64,000 nucleotides of DNA from Pseudanabaena sp. M53BS1SP1A06MG (GTDB lineage: Bacteria > Cyanobacteriota > Cyanobacteriia > Pseudanabaenales > Pseudanabaenaceae): contig JADBWH010000074.1 in NCBI GenBank assembly GCA_020404105.1, positions 24,205-88,204 of the forward strand, given 5' to 3'. The translations under genes and the position numbers were made by a program. Below are positions 15,752 through 24,234 of the stretch, piece by piece; position 1 is the stretch's first letter; the number at the start of each line of letters is the position of its first letter. Under the pieces are notes generated by a model. The model was not told where the DNA came from. It did not search any database and saw only the letters and a list, made by a program, of their open reading frames with translations.

Positions 15752-16645
15752 TTACTTAAGCAATGGCAAAATCTGGCGAATTAGTCCGATCATCACCGCA
15801 GGCTGCTCTAAATGTGGTGTAAATCCCACATCATCCAGATAGTAAAAGCGCCGAATGACTTCAGGATTCATTGCCGCAAGCTGACGACCGACATTAGGGT
15901 TGGTGAACTGAGAACCTTTGCCCCAAATCATGGCGGTAGGAACCGTCAATTTTGTGATGTATGGAGACAAATCAAAACACAAATCACCCCGAACGAAGGA
16001 GAGCGCTGCATACTCCGCATTTTCACGCTGAGCCGATTGCAGATACGCCTCGACAATTTCAGGGTAAACCCTCGCCGCATTGGCAAACTGGCGTTGCTCC
16101 AAAAAGCTACGAATACCAAAGCTGTTTGCCACACCCGTACCGTAAAGCAGTTGATTGAGAAACGAGATATTCGCCGCTTGAGCAAACTGGGCGAAACCAC
16201 TACGGCGATAGTCTTGACCAAACTCACCTAAACCAGATGCTGTTGTGACAATTAATGACTTGAATAATTCTGGACGATCAATCGCCGCACGAATCGTGAA
16301 CGCTGCTGTCAATGACGAGGCAATTACAGTTGTAGGAACGGAACAGGTCTGCTCCATAAATTCTATGATAATTCCAACGTAATCTTCGGCTTGATAGCTG
16401 CGAGGGGGATGATCTGATCGCCCCCAACCAATCAAATCGGGAGCTAAGACTTGATAATCTGCGGCAAAAGCTGGATATACTTTTGACCATTCGTAGGCGG
16501 AGGAACCACCACCAAAGCCGTGCAGGAAGACTAATGCTTCTGTTGGAGTATGTTCATTCCATGGTTCTCCTTGAGCCGTGTAATAGACCATCCTGCCGAG
16601 TTTTGTCACGATCCAACGTTCGTCAAAACCACGCGGTATAAACAT
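15752..16645 (-). CDS. Alpha/beta hydrolase
   Basis: 297 residues with the alpha/beta-hydrolase layout: oxyanion region HGFGGGSSAYEW (about 42-53), DLIGWGRSDHP, nucleophile elbow VIASSLTAAF (serine near residue 112) and catalytic histidine in FTPHLEQP near 280. The nucleophile motif is A-S-S-L rather than the usual G-x-S-x-G, as in some cyanobacterial homologues. Substrate unknown. Separated by 41 bp from the DUF3365 gene and 15 bp from the MBL gene, so probably one operon. Confidence 0.82.
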   Translation of the reverse strand: MFIPRGFDERWIVTKLGRMVYYTAQGEPWNEHTPTEALVFLHGFGGGSSAYEWSKVYPAFAADYQVLAPDLIGWGRSDHPPRSYQAEDYVGIIIEFMEQTCSVPTTVIASSLTAAFTIRAAIDRPELFKSLIVTTASGLGEFGQDYRRSGFAQFAQAANISFLNQLLYGTGVANSFGIRSFLEQRQFANAARVYPEIVEAYLQSAQRENAEYAALSFVRGDLCFDLSPYITKLTVPTAMIWGKGSQFTNPNVGRQLAAMNPEVIRRFYYLDDVGFTPHLEQPAVMIGLIRQILPLLK

Positions 16646-16660
16646 CTAAATTTCTCCTGA

Positions 16661-17524
16661 TTAATCCTGACTGAATGCTGGTAAATTAATCCTAAACCGA
16701 CTGCCAACTCGACAATCGACACAGCGATCGCCTAATTCATGCCACAAAATACTTTTAGCTTTTGTACCCGTGCAATGGTTTGCGCCGATTACTTGAACGT
16801 CATACTTTTTCAAGTGTTCGATAGTAGATTGGATGCGATTGCCCTTAGCATTTAATAGGTGCATTCCGCCTAAAACCGCATAGAAGGAACTCGCACCTGT
16901 AATTTCAGAAATGTAATCGAGGGTATTAATGACTCCAGCATGGGCGCAGCCAAGAATGACGACCCAACCTCGCGTTGTTTCCATAAATAGAGCTTGATCG
17001 TCCCAAATTGGATCGATATCCTTTTGCTGAGGATTAGTCCAGAAATGACCACCTGTATCCTCAAGGGGATGATGACGCGGGATCGCGCCAGTTACCCAAA
17101 CACCTGTCACGACTTCTGTGGGTTTTTCTGTCCAGATTAGTCGTTGAACTTGGTTGGCTAAGGTTTGTGCGTCATGTAATGGCGCTCCGATATCGCCTCT
17201 AGGACTATATTTTGGCGCAATCGCCTGTGGATGTAGAAATAAATCTGGTCGCTGGGCTGAGTTTGTTTTGTTAATTAGCTCTAACAAGGCAGGCAAACCA
17301 CCCGCATGATCGTAATGACCGTGACTGAGGGCGATCGCATCCAAATCCATCAACGAAATATTTAACTGCTGTGCGTTGTGCTGAAGAGTTAAGCCTTGTC
17401 CAGTATCAAAAAGCAGGCGATCGGTCTCTGTTTCAATCAGAAAAGAAAGCCCATGCTCACCTAGCAGCCCGCGATCGCCTGCCGTGTTTTCTACTAGAAC
17501 TGTAATTGCGAGATGCTCAATCAT
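16661..17524 (-). CDS. Metallo-beta-lactamase-fold hydrolase (COG1237 type)
   Basis: 287 residues from the ATG at 17524 (a TTG codon lies two residues upstream). The metal motif SHGHYDHAGG (near 70) is HxHxDH; other family blocks are LLGEHGLSFLIE, LFDTGQGLTL, GCAHAGVINT and NHCTGTKA. This is the branch similar to archaeal dihydropterin-phosphate synthase-like MBL proteins, of unknown function in cyanobacteria. Likely cytosolic. It is part of the reverse-strand series facing the Rieske/D1 genes. Confidence 0.8.
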   Translation of the reverse strand: MIEHLAITVLVENTAGDRGLLGEHGLSFLIETETDRLLFDTGQGLTLQHNAQQLNISLMDLDAIALSHGHYDHAGGLPALLELINKTNSAQRPDLFLHPQAIAPKYSPRGDIGAPLHDAQTLANQVQRLIWTEKPTEVVTGVWVTGAIPRHHPLEDTGGHFWTNPQQKDIDPIWDDQALFMETTRGWVVILGCAHAGVINTLDYISEITGASSFYAVLGGMHLLNAKGNRIQSTIEHLKKYDVQVIGANHCTGTKAKSILWHELGDRCVDCRVGSRFRINLPAFSQD

Positions 17525-17551
17525 TGACAAATCCTTTAAGTCCTACATCAC

Positions 17552-18037
17552 TTAACCCGCAGCAGGTGCATTTATCGAAGCCAAAATCTTCTGGACGATT
17601 TGCACACCCGTAAAAGCTTGCCAGCCAAATAATCCCATCAAAATCATATTTACCGAAACATGAACTTTGCGAACCCAGTCATGCTTTTGCATAAAGGGAA
17701 CTAGTGCCGCCGAAATAGCGATCACACCCATCATCCCTAAACCTGCAAACAAATGGGGACTAATATAAATCTTTCCTCTAGTTATATAAGTCACCACAAT
17801 CCCACCGATCGCACCCAGCACCATAAACGCTAAGAGAATAGACCCAATTTGGTGATGACGAATCGCGAATTTACCTTTGATCATTTCTTTCTTGACATCG
17901 CCTTCAGCTAGTCTGGTGCGACGGACTTGCACGCCTAGATACATCGCATAGATAGTAATACCCAGCAATACCCACATCATAATGGGATGGAAAAAGCTGA
18001 GATAGGGTTTGAGAGCAGATAAGGTTTCTGAATTCAT
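17552..18037 (-). CDS. DUF4079 membrane protein (cytochrome b561-like)
   Basis: 161 residues with about four hydrophobic helices: PIMMWVLLGITIYAMYLGV, IGSILLAFMVLGAIGGIVV, LFAGLGMMGVIAISAALV and VSVNMILMGLFGWQAF. Histidines at FHPIMMW, RHHQIG, SPHLFAG and KVHVSVN fit a haem-binding b561-like bundle, as proposed for DUF4079. I took the ATG at 18037 with a GGAAATAA site; the TTG five codons upstream is weaker. First gene of the reverse-strand series; divergent from the DUF2892-Rieske genes. Confidence 0.78.
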   Translation of the reverse strand: MNSETLSALKPYLSFFHPIMMWVLLGITIYAMYLGVQVRRTRLAEGDVKKEMIKGKFAIRHHQIGSILLAFMVLGAIGGIVVTYITRGKIYISPHLFAGLGMMGVIAISAALVPFMQKHDWVRKVHVSVNMILMGLFGWQAFTGVQIVQKILASINAPAAG

Positions 18038-18477
18038 GACGATTATTTCCAATGAGATCGCATATAAAATGGTTGAATATCTTTTCTACTTCCCATCCAT
18101 TAAATAAAGCTAGAAAATCGGTAAAACTCTATACCTATGTCTAACCTATGGAAAAGTAATAGGAACAAAAATTAGCATGACATTCTAACGTATAACATCC
18201 TGTATAAGTTACAGGAATTGTACTGAAATCATATAGTTCTTTATGATGGAACGATTAACTACTTATGACTTATGGAAAAGCTAAAGCCTATATCTAGTAT
18301 AGGGTTGAATTACCTAGAAAATAAACTTAACTTAGTCTTAAGATTAATCTTGTTTAATTATATTACTAATAAGTTATATTAAAGTAGGTTACAAAAAAAT
18401 ATTGCAATACTTCAAGAATTAAGTCTTCCAATATTGCTGCAAGTTTTTGCAATTTGTTTAAAATTGGAGATTACCTT
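18038..18477. promoter_or_regulatory. Divergent intergenic control region
   Basis: About 440 bp without a gene between DUF4079 and the DUF2892-Rieske-D1 genes. It contains a 17-bp palindrome CCTATATCTAGTATAGG (18287-18303) and several ATATAG-like stretches (for example near 18230). It must hold promoters for both directions and is the likeliest place for redox or sulfide control of the D1/Rieske genes. Confidence 0.45.
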
Positions 18478-18699
18478 ATGAACACAAATGTTAGTCCAGT
18501 TGATCGTCTAATCCGTTTGTTATTAGCTGCTGTACTGTTCTATTTAGGCTTTTTCCTTTATGGCGGTACTGGATTAGGTATTGGTCTAGTTGTAGTGGGC
18601 GGTGTAATGCTGGTGACGGCTCTAGTGGGCTTTTGTGGTCTTTATCAACTGCTAGGAATTCGTACCAATCAACTTACAGAGTCTCTTCATGGAAAATAG
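18478..18699 (+). CDS. DUF2892 small membrane protein
   Basis: 73 residues from the ATG at 18478 (MNTNVSPVDRLIRLLLAAVL); an upstream ATG at 18454 lacks conservation. Two hydrophobic helices and the motif GFCGLYQLLGI identify the DUF2892/YgaP membrane domain, which in YgaP is fused to rhodanese. It overlaps the start of the Rieske gene by 11 bases, showing co-translation. Confidence 0.78.
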   Translation: MNTNVSPVDRLIRLLLAAVLFYLGFFLYGGTGLGIGLVVVGGVMLVTALVGFCGLYQLLGIRTNQLTESLHGK

Positions 18700-19225
18700 C
18701 CTTCCTCTCGAAAGTCCATCCCTATCGCGGCGGCAATTACTAAACTTCATCACAGGATCAGCAATCGCTGTGACCGCAGGTTCGGCACTCTATCCCTTTG
18801 GCAATTTTTTCGTTCCACCATCGGAAGCCGTTGGTGAAGGTGGAGCTATCCTTGCTAAGGATATCTTAGGCAAAGTAATTCCCGCCTCACAACTCTTGGC
18901 TGAGCCACCAGAAACTCGCGCTCTAGTGGCAGGTTTAGCAGGAGAACCCACCTATCTGATTGTTACCGCCGATCACACTCTCGACAACATTGGCATTGTC
19001 GATAACTGTACGCATCTCGGTTGCACTTTTCCTTGGAACCCAATGGATCAGCAGTTTCAATGTCCCTGTCATGGTTCTCGCTATGCCCCCGATGGAACCG
19101 TGGTGCGTGGTCCCGCTCCTCTACCACTCAAGATTGTCAAAGTTGCTGTAACTGACAACAAAATTTTGATCTCGCCATGGACAGACACCGATCCTCGTAC
19201 TGGTCAAAAGCCTTGGTGGGTATAG
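18689..19225 (+). CDS. petC: Rieske iron-sulfur protein of cytochrome b6f type (alternative form)
   Basis: 178 residues. N-terminal SRRQLLNFITG with following hydrophobic stretch forms the membrane anchor; the [2Fe-2S] ligands are in CTHLGC (near 108) and CPCHGSRY (near 127). It would pass electrons from plastoquinol to the high-potential acceptor. The location beside DUF2892, a deviant D1 and SQR, instead of with petA, marks it as an alternative PetC isoform, perhaps of lower potential. The start overlaps the DUF2892 gene. Confidence 0.88.
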   Translation: MENSLPLESPSLSRRQLLNFITGSAIAVTAGSALYPFGNFFVPPSEAVGEGGAILAKDILGKVIPASQLLAEPPETRALVAGLAGEPTYLIVTADHTLDNIGIVDNCTHLGCTFPWNPMDQQFQCPCHGSRYAPDGTVVRGPAPLPLKIVKVAVTDNKILISPWTDTDPRTGQKPWWV

Positions 19226-19326
19226 GACATCTCCACGTTTAGTATCACTAATTGCAGTCTTTTTAAACTTCTCAGTTCAGTTACATTCTATTCACTATTG
19301 AATTGTATTGACAAAGAGTAATAATC

Positions 19327-20400
19327 ATGACAACTTATATTTTCCCAAAACAGTCAAAGCTTGACCCAGTAAATTCTTGGCAAGTCTTTTCTGACTGGAT
19401 CACAAGTACCAACAACCGTCTATATATAGGCTGGTTCGGTATTCTTGCAATTCCCACATTGCTCGTGGCAGCGATCGTGTTTGTATTAGCGATCGCCAAT
19501 GCTCCATCCGTTGATATGGAGGGTATTCGCGCCCCCATTGCAGGATCGCTGATGGCGCATAACAACATGATCACTGCTGCTGTCGTACCAACTTCAGCAG
19601 CGATCGGACTCCACTTTTATCCCTTGTGGGAATCAGATTCACTCGATGAATGGCTATATAATGGCGGGCCTTATCAGATGATTGTGTTTCATTTTCTGAT
19701 TGGCATCTGGGCTTATCTAGGTCGGCAATGGGAATTGAGCTACCGACTAGGAATGCGTCCTTGGATCGCTGTAGCCTTTTCTGCTCCTGTAGCCGCAGCC
19801 ACCGCTGTACTGTTTATCTACCCAATCGGACAGGGAAGTTTTTCTGAAGGAATGCCTTTGGGAATTTCGGGTACATTCTATTTCATGCTCTCGCTTCAAG
19901 CAAAGCATAACGTCTTGATGCATCCGTTCCATATGATTGGAGTAGCTGGAATTTTAGGTGGTGCGCTTTTGAGTTCGCTCCATGGCTCTCTCGTTACTTC
20001 TAGCCTAATTCGCGAGACGACAGAGATTGAATCAGCTAACCTCGGCTATAAATTTGGGCAAGAAGAAACCACCTATAATCTGCTTGCCAGCCACAGTGGT
20101 TATCTGGGTAGATTGCTGATTCCCACCCTATCTCTGCGGAATAGTCGAACTACCCACTTTCTCTTAGCCGCATTGCCAACTATTGGTATTTGGTTTGCCG
20201 CTTTAGGTATCGGCGCGATGAGTTTTAATCTCAATGGATTCAATTTCCAGCAATCGATTTTAGATGATGCTGGTCATCCAATTCGGACTCAGGCCGATCT
20301 GCTTAATCGCGCAAATCTTGGGATTGAGGTCATGCGATCGCCTAATGGACATAACTTCCCCGTTCCATTGGCTCTGACATCTCCTGATATTTCTGCCTAA
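19327..20400 (+). CDS. psbA: Photosystem II D1 protein variant lacking water-oxidation ligands (rogue/sentinel D1)
   Basis: 357 residues, alignable along its length with standard D1. In standard numbering, the Mn4CaO5 ligands are changed: D170 to E (FSEGMPLG), E189 to K (QAKHNVL), H332 and E333 to R and S ([12 protein letters not shown]), D342 to P. Second-shell residues D61, E65, N87, N181 and N303 also differ. Retained are Tyr161, His190, the P680 ligand His198, His215 and His272 (non-haem iron) and Ser264; F255 and F265 of the QB pocket are leucine. It lacks the Q-D pair reported for chlorophyll f synthase (here Q-W). So it should assemble a PSII centre unable to oxidise water, as described for rogue or sentinel D1. 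Confidence 0.93.
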   Translation: MTTYIFPKQSKLDPVNSWQVFSDWITSTNNRLYIGWFGILAIPTLLVAAIVFVLAIANAPSVDMEGIRAPIAGSLMAHNNMITAAVVPTSAAIGLHFYPLWESDSLDEWLYNGGPYQMIVFHFLIGIWAYLGRQWELSYRLGMRPWIAVAFSAPVAAATAVLFIYPIGQGSFSEGMPLGISGTFYFMLSLQAKHNVLMHPFHMIGVAGILGGALLSSLHGSLVTSSLIRETTEIESANLGYKFGQEETTYNLLASHSGYLGRLLIPTLSLRNSRTTHFLLAALPTIGIWFAALGIGAMSFNLNGFNFQQSILDDAGHPIRTQADLLNRANLGIEVMRSPNGHNFPVPLALTSPDISA

Positions 20401-20410
20401 CCATCGATTT

Positions 20411-20451
20411 TATAGTTATCCGATCGCTAAATTTGCGATCGGATAACTATA
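20411..20451 (+). terminator. Hairpin after psbA
   Basis: A perfect 17-bp stem (20411-20427 with 20435-20451) and a 7-base loop begin 10 bp after the psbA stop. The stem includes a GCGATCGG/CCGATCGC core. It probably ends or protects the psbA transcript. Confidence 0.7.
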
Positions 20452-20489
20452 AAACATTTCAACAAAAAACAAAAAATAGGAACTATTCA

Positions 20490-20903
20490 ATGAAAATTGC
20501 CGTATCTAGCCAGAATCAAACCAACGTCACAGGACATCTCGGACATTGCCAGAAATTCTGGATCTACGATGTGGATGGTATGACCATTCAAAACAAGCAA
20601 CTGTTGCAACTTACCAAAGCCCAAAGCTTCCATGAAAGCTCTCCCAAAGAATCACATCCTTTAGATGATGTGCAGGTTTTAATCAGTGGCAGCATGGGTA
20701 ATGGATTAGCCTGTCGTCTGGAAGCCGAGAATATTAAGCCCATTGTCACGCCTGAAACCGATCCCGATACTGCGGTAAATGCTTATCTTGCAGGTTCGTT
20801 AGCTGTAAAGACACAGGAAGAACGCGATCGCGATCATGAGGTGGAACATGCACATGGTGGAGAAGATGACCACAAAGGTAAGTGCGGATGTAAAGAAAAT
20901 TAA
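20490..20903 (+). CDS. NifX/NifB-like (Fe-Mo cofactor-type) protein with metal-binding tail
   Basis: 137 residues from the ATG at 20490, preceded by a TAGGAACT site; the frame upstream overlaps the psbA hairpin. The core MKIAVSSQNQTNVTGHLGHC, the GSMGNGLACRLE block and TDPDTAVNAYLAG belong to the dinitrogenase iron-molybdenum cofactor family (NifX/NifB C-terminal type). The tail is rich in histidine and ends with CGC, suggesting metal binding. No nif genes are nearby, so a role in iron-sulfur or metal handling in the sulfide island is more likely than nitrogen fixation. Confidence 0.8.
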   Translation: MKIAVSSQNQTNVTGHLGHCQKFWIYDVDGMTIQNKQLLQLTKAQSFHESSPKESHPLDDVQVLISGSMGNGLACRLEAENIKPIVTPETDPDTAVNAYLAGSLAVKTQEERDRDHEVEHAHGGEDDHKGKCGCKEN

Positions 20904-20914
20904 CAAGTTACAGC

Positions 20915-20968
20915 CATTTTTGCTAATGAATGCGTTAGTGCAAGGTAACGCATTCATTAGCAAAAATG
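20915..20968. terminator. Strong hairpin after the NifX-like gene
   Basis: Perfect 23-bp stem (20915-20937 with 20946-20968), 8-base loop, starting 12 bp after the stop codon. The remaining spacer to 21224 is AT-rich and contains a possible -10 TATAAT at 21183-21188 within TATAGTGATATAAT, likely promoter of the DUF2892-SQR genes. Confidence 0.7.
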
Positions 20969-21224
20969 ATGGGTTACGCGATTGCTAATCCATCCTACTG
21001 GGCTGTTTTATCTAAAATAGTCCAGTAGAAAATTTTGTTAAGCCAGTCTTGACAACCTTTTAATAAATCAACTATTGCATCACTTTAGATGAAACAGTCC
21101 ACTACTTAATTACTACATTTAATTCAAAAAACTAATAAGTTTCAAAATATTTCAATTCATCAACTAAATTACTTTATAGTGATATAATCATTTTATTAAT
21201 TTTAAAAACACGACGAAGAAACCG

Positions 21225-21431
21225 ATGATTAGTAGTAGCCAGTCTTGGAATCAATCGCAGTGGGTGCGCTTAGTCGCAGGCAGTATGGTTTTGCTCAGCT
21301 TATCTCTATCGCTGATGAATACCAACTGGCTATTCCTGACTGCATTTGTCGGACTAAACTTGCTGCAATCTGCTTTTACTAAATGGTGTCCGTTGATTGC
21401 GGTATTGCAAAAACTAGGAGTGAGAGAGTGA
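21225..21431 (+). CDS. DUF2892/YgaP-type small membrane protein
   Basis: 68 residues with two hydrophobic helices and the terminal motif AFTKWCPLIAVLQKLG, in which the WCP cysteine is typical of the YgaP-type membrane domain. Such domains occur with rhodaneses and sulfide oxidation genes. It precedes the SQR gene by 91 bp on the same strand. Confidence 0.75.
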   Translation: MISSSQSWNQSQWVRLVAGSMVLLSLSLSLMNTNWLFLTAFVGLNLLQSAFTKWCPLIAVLQKLGVRE

Positions 21432-21522
21432 AGGTGTGAGGATATTGCTTTGCACCATCCTCACACTAGGAGCATTTAATAAAAATTTTTAATAAAAATT
21501 TATTTTTTTAGGAGTCGAGATT

Positions 21523-22827
21523 ATGGCTCGTGTTGTTGTGATTGGCGCTGGATTGGGAGGATTACCTGCTGCTTACGAGTTGAGGCATGTATTACCTCGT
21601 GAACATAAGATCACGCTTATTTCCAATCAACCAAAATTTACCTTTGTGCCTTCTCTACCTTGGGTGGCGCTAAGATTAAAATCCCTTGATAGCATTCAAT
21701 TAGATTTAGCCAAAACCGTTATTAAACATGACATTGAGTTTATTCATGCGGCGGTTACAGAGATCAATCCCAAGTTGCGTCAGATCAAGATGGGCGACGA
21801 TCGCACATTGGACTATGACTATGCGGTGATTGCCACGGGTCCCGAACTTGCCTTGGATGCTCTGAAGGGATTAGGTCCTGAAGGTGGCTATACCCAATCA
21901 ATTTGTAATCCACATCATGCAGTGTTAGCTGGTGAAGCATGGGAGCAATTCTTAGAGAATCCAGGACCGATCGTGGTGGGTGCATCCCCAGGAGCGAGTT
22001 GTTTTGGACCTGCCTATGAATTTGCTTTTTTGATCCATGATCAATTGAAGAAAAAAGGACTGCGATCGCAGGTTCCGATTACTTTCATTACATCAGAACC
22101 CTACGCAGGACATTTGGGTATCGGTGGTATGGCAACATCCAGATGGTTAATGCGTAAATTTATGGCGGATCGCGAAATTGAACTAATGGAAAATACTGCC
22201 ATTTCCCATTTTGAACCTGATGCTGTGCATTTAGTCGATGGGCGGGTGATTCCTTCTAAATTTACGATGGTGTTACCGCCTTTCCGAGGACCCAAGTTTC
22301 TCCGTGAAGCAGAAGGCTTAACCGATGCTAAGGGCTTTGTACCTGTCTTGTCCACCTATCGCCATCCCGAATTTACGTCAATTTATTCTGTCGGCGTAGT
22401 CACGCAACTCAAAGCTGTGGAACAAACGCCGATTCCCACAGGTGCGCCCAAGGTGGGATTGATGTCAGAAGAAATGGCTTTGGCGATCGCCCAGAATATT
22501 GCCCTAGAGTTGGGAGTTACTTCTGGTAATCAATGCAGACCAACCTTACAAGCGATTTGCTTCGCAGATTTTGGGAATACGGGAGCGCTATTTTTAGCCG
22601 ATCCACTTTTGCCTAATGCATCAGGCGAACGCAAACGCGCTCTCATCTATCACGGATTTTGGGTTCCTTGGATGAAGGCTGGATTTGAGAAATATTTTCT
22701 CACGAAAATGCGTTTTGGCTGGACGATTCCTTGGTTTGAGAAGATTGGCTTTAGAGCGATCGGGTTGCCATTAGTAGAGCCAATTATCCCCAGTTTAGAA
22801 CCAGATCCAGTTCAAACGAAAGCATGA
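21523..22827 (+). CDS. sqr: Sulfide:quinone oxidoreductase
   Basis: 434 residues. The FAD fold starts VVVIGAGLGGLPAAYEL. Three cysteines sit at the canonical SQR positions by direct count: C128 (QSICNPHHA), C160 (GASCFGPAYEF) and C346 (LQAICFADFG). A C-terminal amphipathic part rich in tryptophan and phenylalanine (FWVPWMKAGFEKYFLTKM) would attach it to the membrane. It oxidises sulfide to sulfane sulfur and reduces plastoquinone, feeding cytochrome b6f and PSI. The ribosome site TAGGAG precedes the ATG. Its ArsR-type regulator gene follows directly. Confidence 0.92.
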   Translation: MARVVVIGAGLGGLPAAYELRHVLPREHKITLISNQPKFTFVPSLPWVALRLKSLDSIQLDLAKTVIKHDIEFIHAAVTEINPKLRQIKMGDDRTLDYDYAVIATGPELALDALKGLGPEGGYTQSICNPHHAVLAGEAWEQFLENPGPIVVGASPGASCFGPAYEFAFLIHDQLKKKGLRSQVPITFITSEPYAGHLGIGGMATSRWLMRKFMADREIELMENTAISHFEPDAVHLVDGRVIPSKFTMVLPPFRGPKFLREAEGLTDAKGFVPVLSTYRHPEFTSIYSVGVVTQLKAVEQTPIPTGAPKVGLMSEEMALAIAQNIALELGVTSGNQCRPTLQAICFADFGNTGALFLADPLLPNASGERKRALIYHGFWVPWMKAGFEKYFLTKMRFGWTIPWFEKIGFRAIGLPLVEPIIPSLEPDPVQTKA

Positions 22828-22870
22828 ATGGGAATGAGCAATATCCTAATTTTGAATAGTAGGAGCAGGT

Positions 22871-23194
22871 ATGGACATCACTCTCAATCCTAGCGAACTG
22901 GAAAATCTGGCAAATCGATTCCGCGCTTTGGCAGAACCAACCCGTCTGCAAATCCTGATGGCAATTTGTAACCAAGAGCGTAGTGTACAGGATATCTGCG
23001 ATCGCACTGGACTACATCAAGGCAATGTATCAAAGCATTTGCGATTGATGAAAGATGCAGGAGTGGTAGCCTGTCGGCGCGAGAGTGTGTGGCGATTTTA
23101 TCGAGTCATTGATACAGAGTTGCTCATGCTATGCCGTTCTACTCGTGGATCGGCAGATAGTTCAAAAAACAGTTCAAATCTTTGCCAGAGTTAA
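22871..23194 (+). CDS. ArsR/SmtB-family regulator, probable sulfide/persulfide sensor
   Basis: 107 residues. Winged-helix core: LANRFRALAEPTRLQILMAI, then SVQDICDRTGLHQGNVSKHL as recognition helix. Cysteines at 33, 43, 68, 88 and 104; C33 (end of helix 2) and C88 (helix 5) fall where SqrR/BigR-type persulfide sensors carry their two cysteines. The metal-site ELCVCD of arsenic or zinc sensors is absent. Placed 43 bp after sqr, as in known cyanobacterial sulfide operons controlled by an ArsR-type repressor. Persulfide sensing is inference. Confidence 0.85.
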   Translation: MDITLNPSELENLANRFRALAEPTRLQILMAICNQERSVQDICDRTGLHQGNVSKHLRLMKDAGVVACRRESVWRFYRVIDTELLMLCRSTRGSADSSKNSSNLCQS

Positions 23195-23231
23195 TTTTTA
23201 GCAATTTCAAAAATAATAGGATCTAGATTCA

Positions 23232-23759
23232 ATGAGCTGCCAAATTCGTCAATTTTTTTCTTGGTTATTGCTGATTAGTGCGATCGCAATTTTTGCATTA
23301 ATCGGATTCGGTGTACTCGATATGCCTAGTGCATCCGCCGCAATTCGCCAACTTGAGGAAGCGCCAAATCAGATGGTTTATCAGTCACGCCAATCTCTCA
23401 AAGATCAGCATGGTAATACTTGGCAAACAGTTGCTTTCAAACGATCGCGTCCTGATGGCAATAGTAGCTTTGAGTTGCGCCTAGTGGGATTTCCTAATTT
23501 AGTGGCGATCGATCATGCTCAGCCCTTAACTTTAAGCAATTCCTTGGGTAAAACCCTCACGGCTATTGATACCTCTAGCAATATTTTTAAAGAGGGAGCG
23601 CAGGCGAATGTCGGACAGTATGATCTGCAACCTTTGTTATCAGAATTGCAAGCAGAGATTCCTTTAAAGATTTCTCTGTCCACGCTCAAAGGTGATGCGA
23701 TTAGTCTATCGGTTCCACCTTCATTAGTCGCAGAATGGCAAACTGTGGCGAATTATTAA
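23232..23759 (+). CDS. DUF3122 exported protein
   Basis: 175 residues with signal peptide (FFSWLLLISAIAIFALIGF up to ASA near residue 37) and a DUF3122 domain, recognised from QMVYQSRQSLKDQHGNTWQ and GSFELRLVG-like pattern. Cyanobacterial family of unknown role located in lumen or periplasm. In the sqr-arsR gene series; the next gene follows within 30 bp. Confidence 0.75.
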   Translation: MSCQIRQFFSWLLLISAIAIFALIGFGVLDMPSASAAIRQLEEAPNQMVYQSRQSLKDQHGNTWQTVAFKRSRPDGNSSFELRLVGFPNLVAIDHAQPLTLSNSLGKTLTAIDTSSNIFKEGAQANVGQYDLQPLLSELQAEIPLKISLSTLKGDAISLSVPPSLVAEWQTVANY

Positions 23760-23788
23760 AGCCCTATCAAATTATTTTGGAGAGAAAA

Positions 23789-24184
23789 ATGGCAGATTTA
23801 TTTCCCCATGAATGGATGAAAGCGTTTGGTGAACTATGGAATGCTGATGCAGAGATTGTCAATGGACTTGCGAAGATACATTTTAACTCTGTAATTGGCT
23901 ATGGCTTTGAAGATCAAGACAAACCCAGTGGAATACTGGTGGTTCAGGAAGGCAAGGTGGTTTTTGCGGGAGCCTATGATGGTCAGTCATTAAACTGGGA
24001 TTTACGCGCCGATCGCCCCCATTGGCAAAAGTGGACGATTAAAGGCTTGGATATGTTGGGTTTGAGTATGGCGTATATGAGCCGCAAGCTGCAATTCCGC
24101 GTTGGCGACTACACAGCCATGATTAAAGATCCAAGGATGGCAAGTCCATTTATCAAATCATTTGCAGTGATGAGCAAGGTTTAG
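23789..24184 (+). CDS. SCP2-like sterol-carrier-fold protein
   Basis: 131 residues from the ATG at 23789, with a GGAGAG site; an earlier in-frame start would overlap the previous gene. The pattern (LFPHEWMKAFGELWNADAEI, then WDLRADRPHWQKW and AYMSRKLQFRVGDYTAMIKD) resembles SCP2-type hydrophobic-ligand pocket proteins. Ligand unknown; possibly a quinone, lipid or hydrophobic polysulfide. Co-directional with the sqr series. Confidence 0.6.
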   Translation: MADLFPHEWMKAFGELWNADAEIVNGLAKIHFNSVIGYGFEDQDKPSGILVVQEGKVVFAGAYDGQSLNWDLRADRPHWQKWTIKGLDMLGLSMAYMSRKLQFRVGDYTAMIKDPRMASPFIKSFAVMSKV

Positions 24185-24234
24185 GAACTTAGAAACTTCC
24201 ACTTAACATCATTAATTTTTAAAGAAATAACATC

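Noticed and set aside
19327..20400. D1 variant as chlorophyll f synthase (ChlF)
   Set aside because: The position-130/131 pair is Q-W, not the Q-D pair linked to ChlF, and no far-red gene cluster is nearby. A rogue/sentinel D1 fits better, though only a tree would settle it.
20490..20903. NifX-like protein as evidence of a nitrogen fixation cluster
   Set aside because: No other nif gene is present; the family has many members outside nitrogen fixation.
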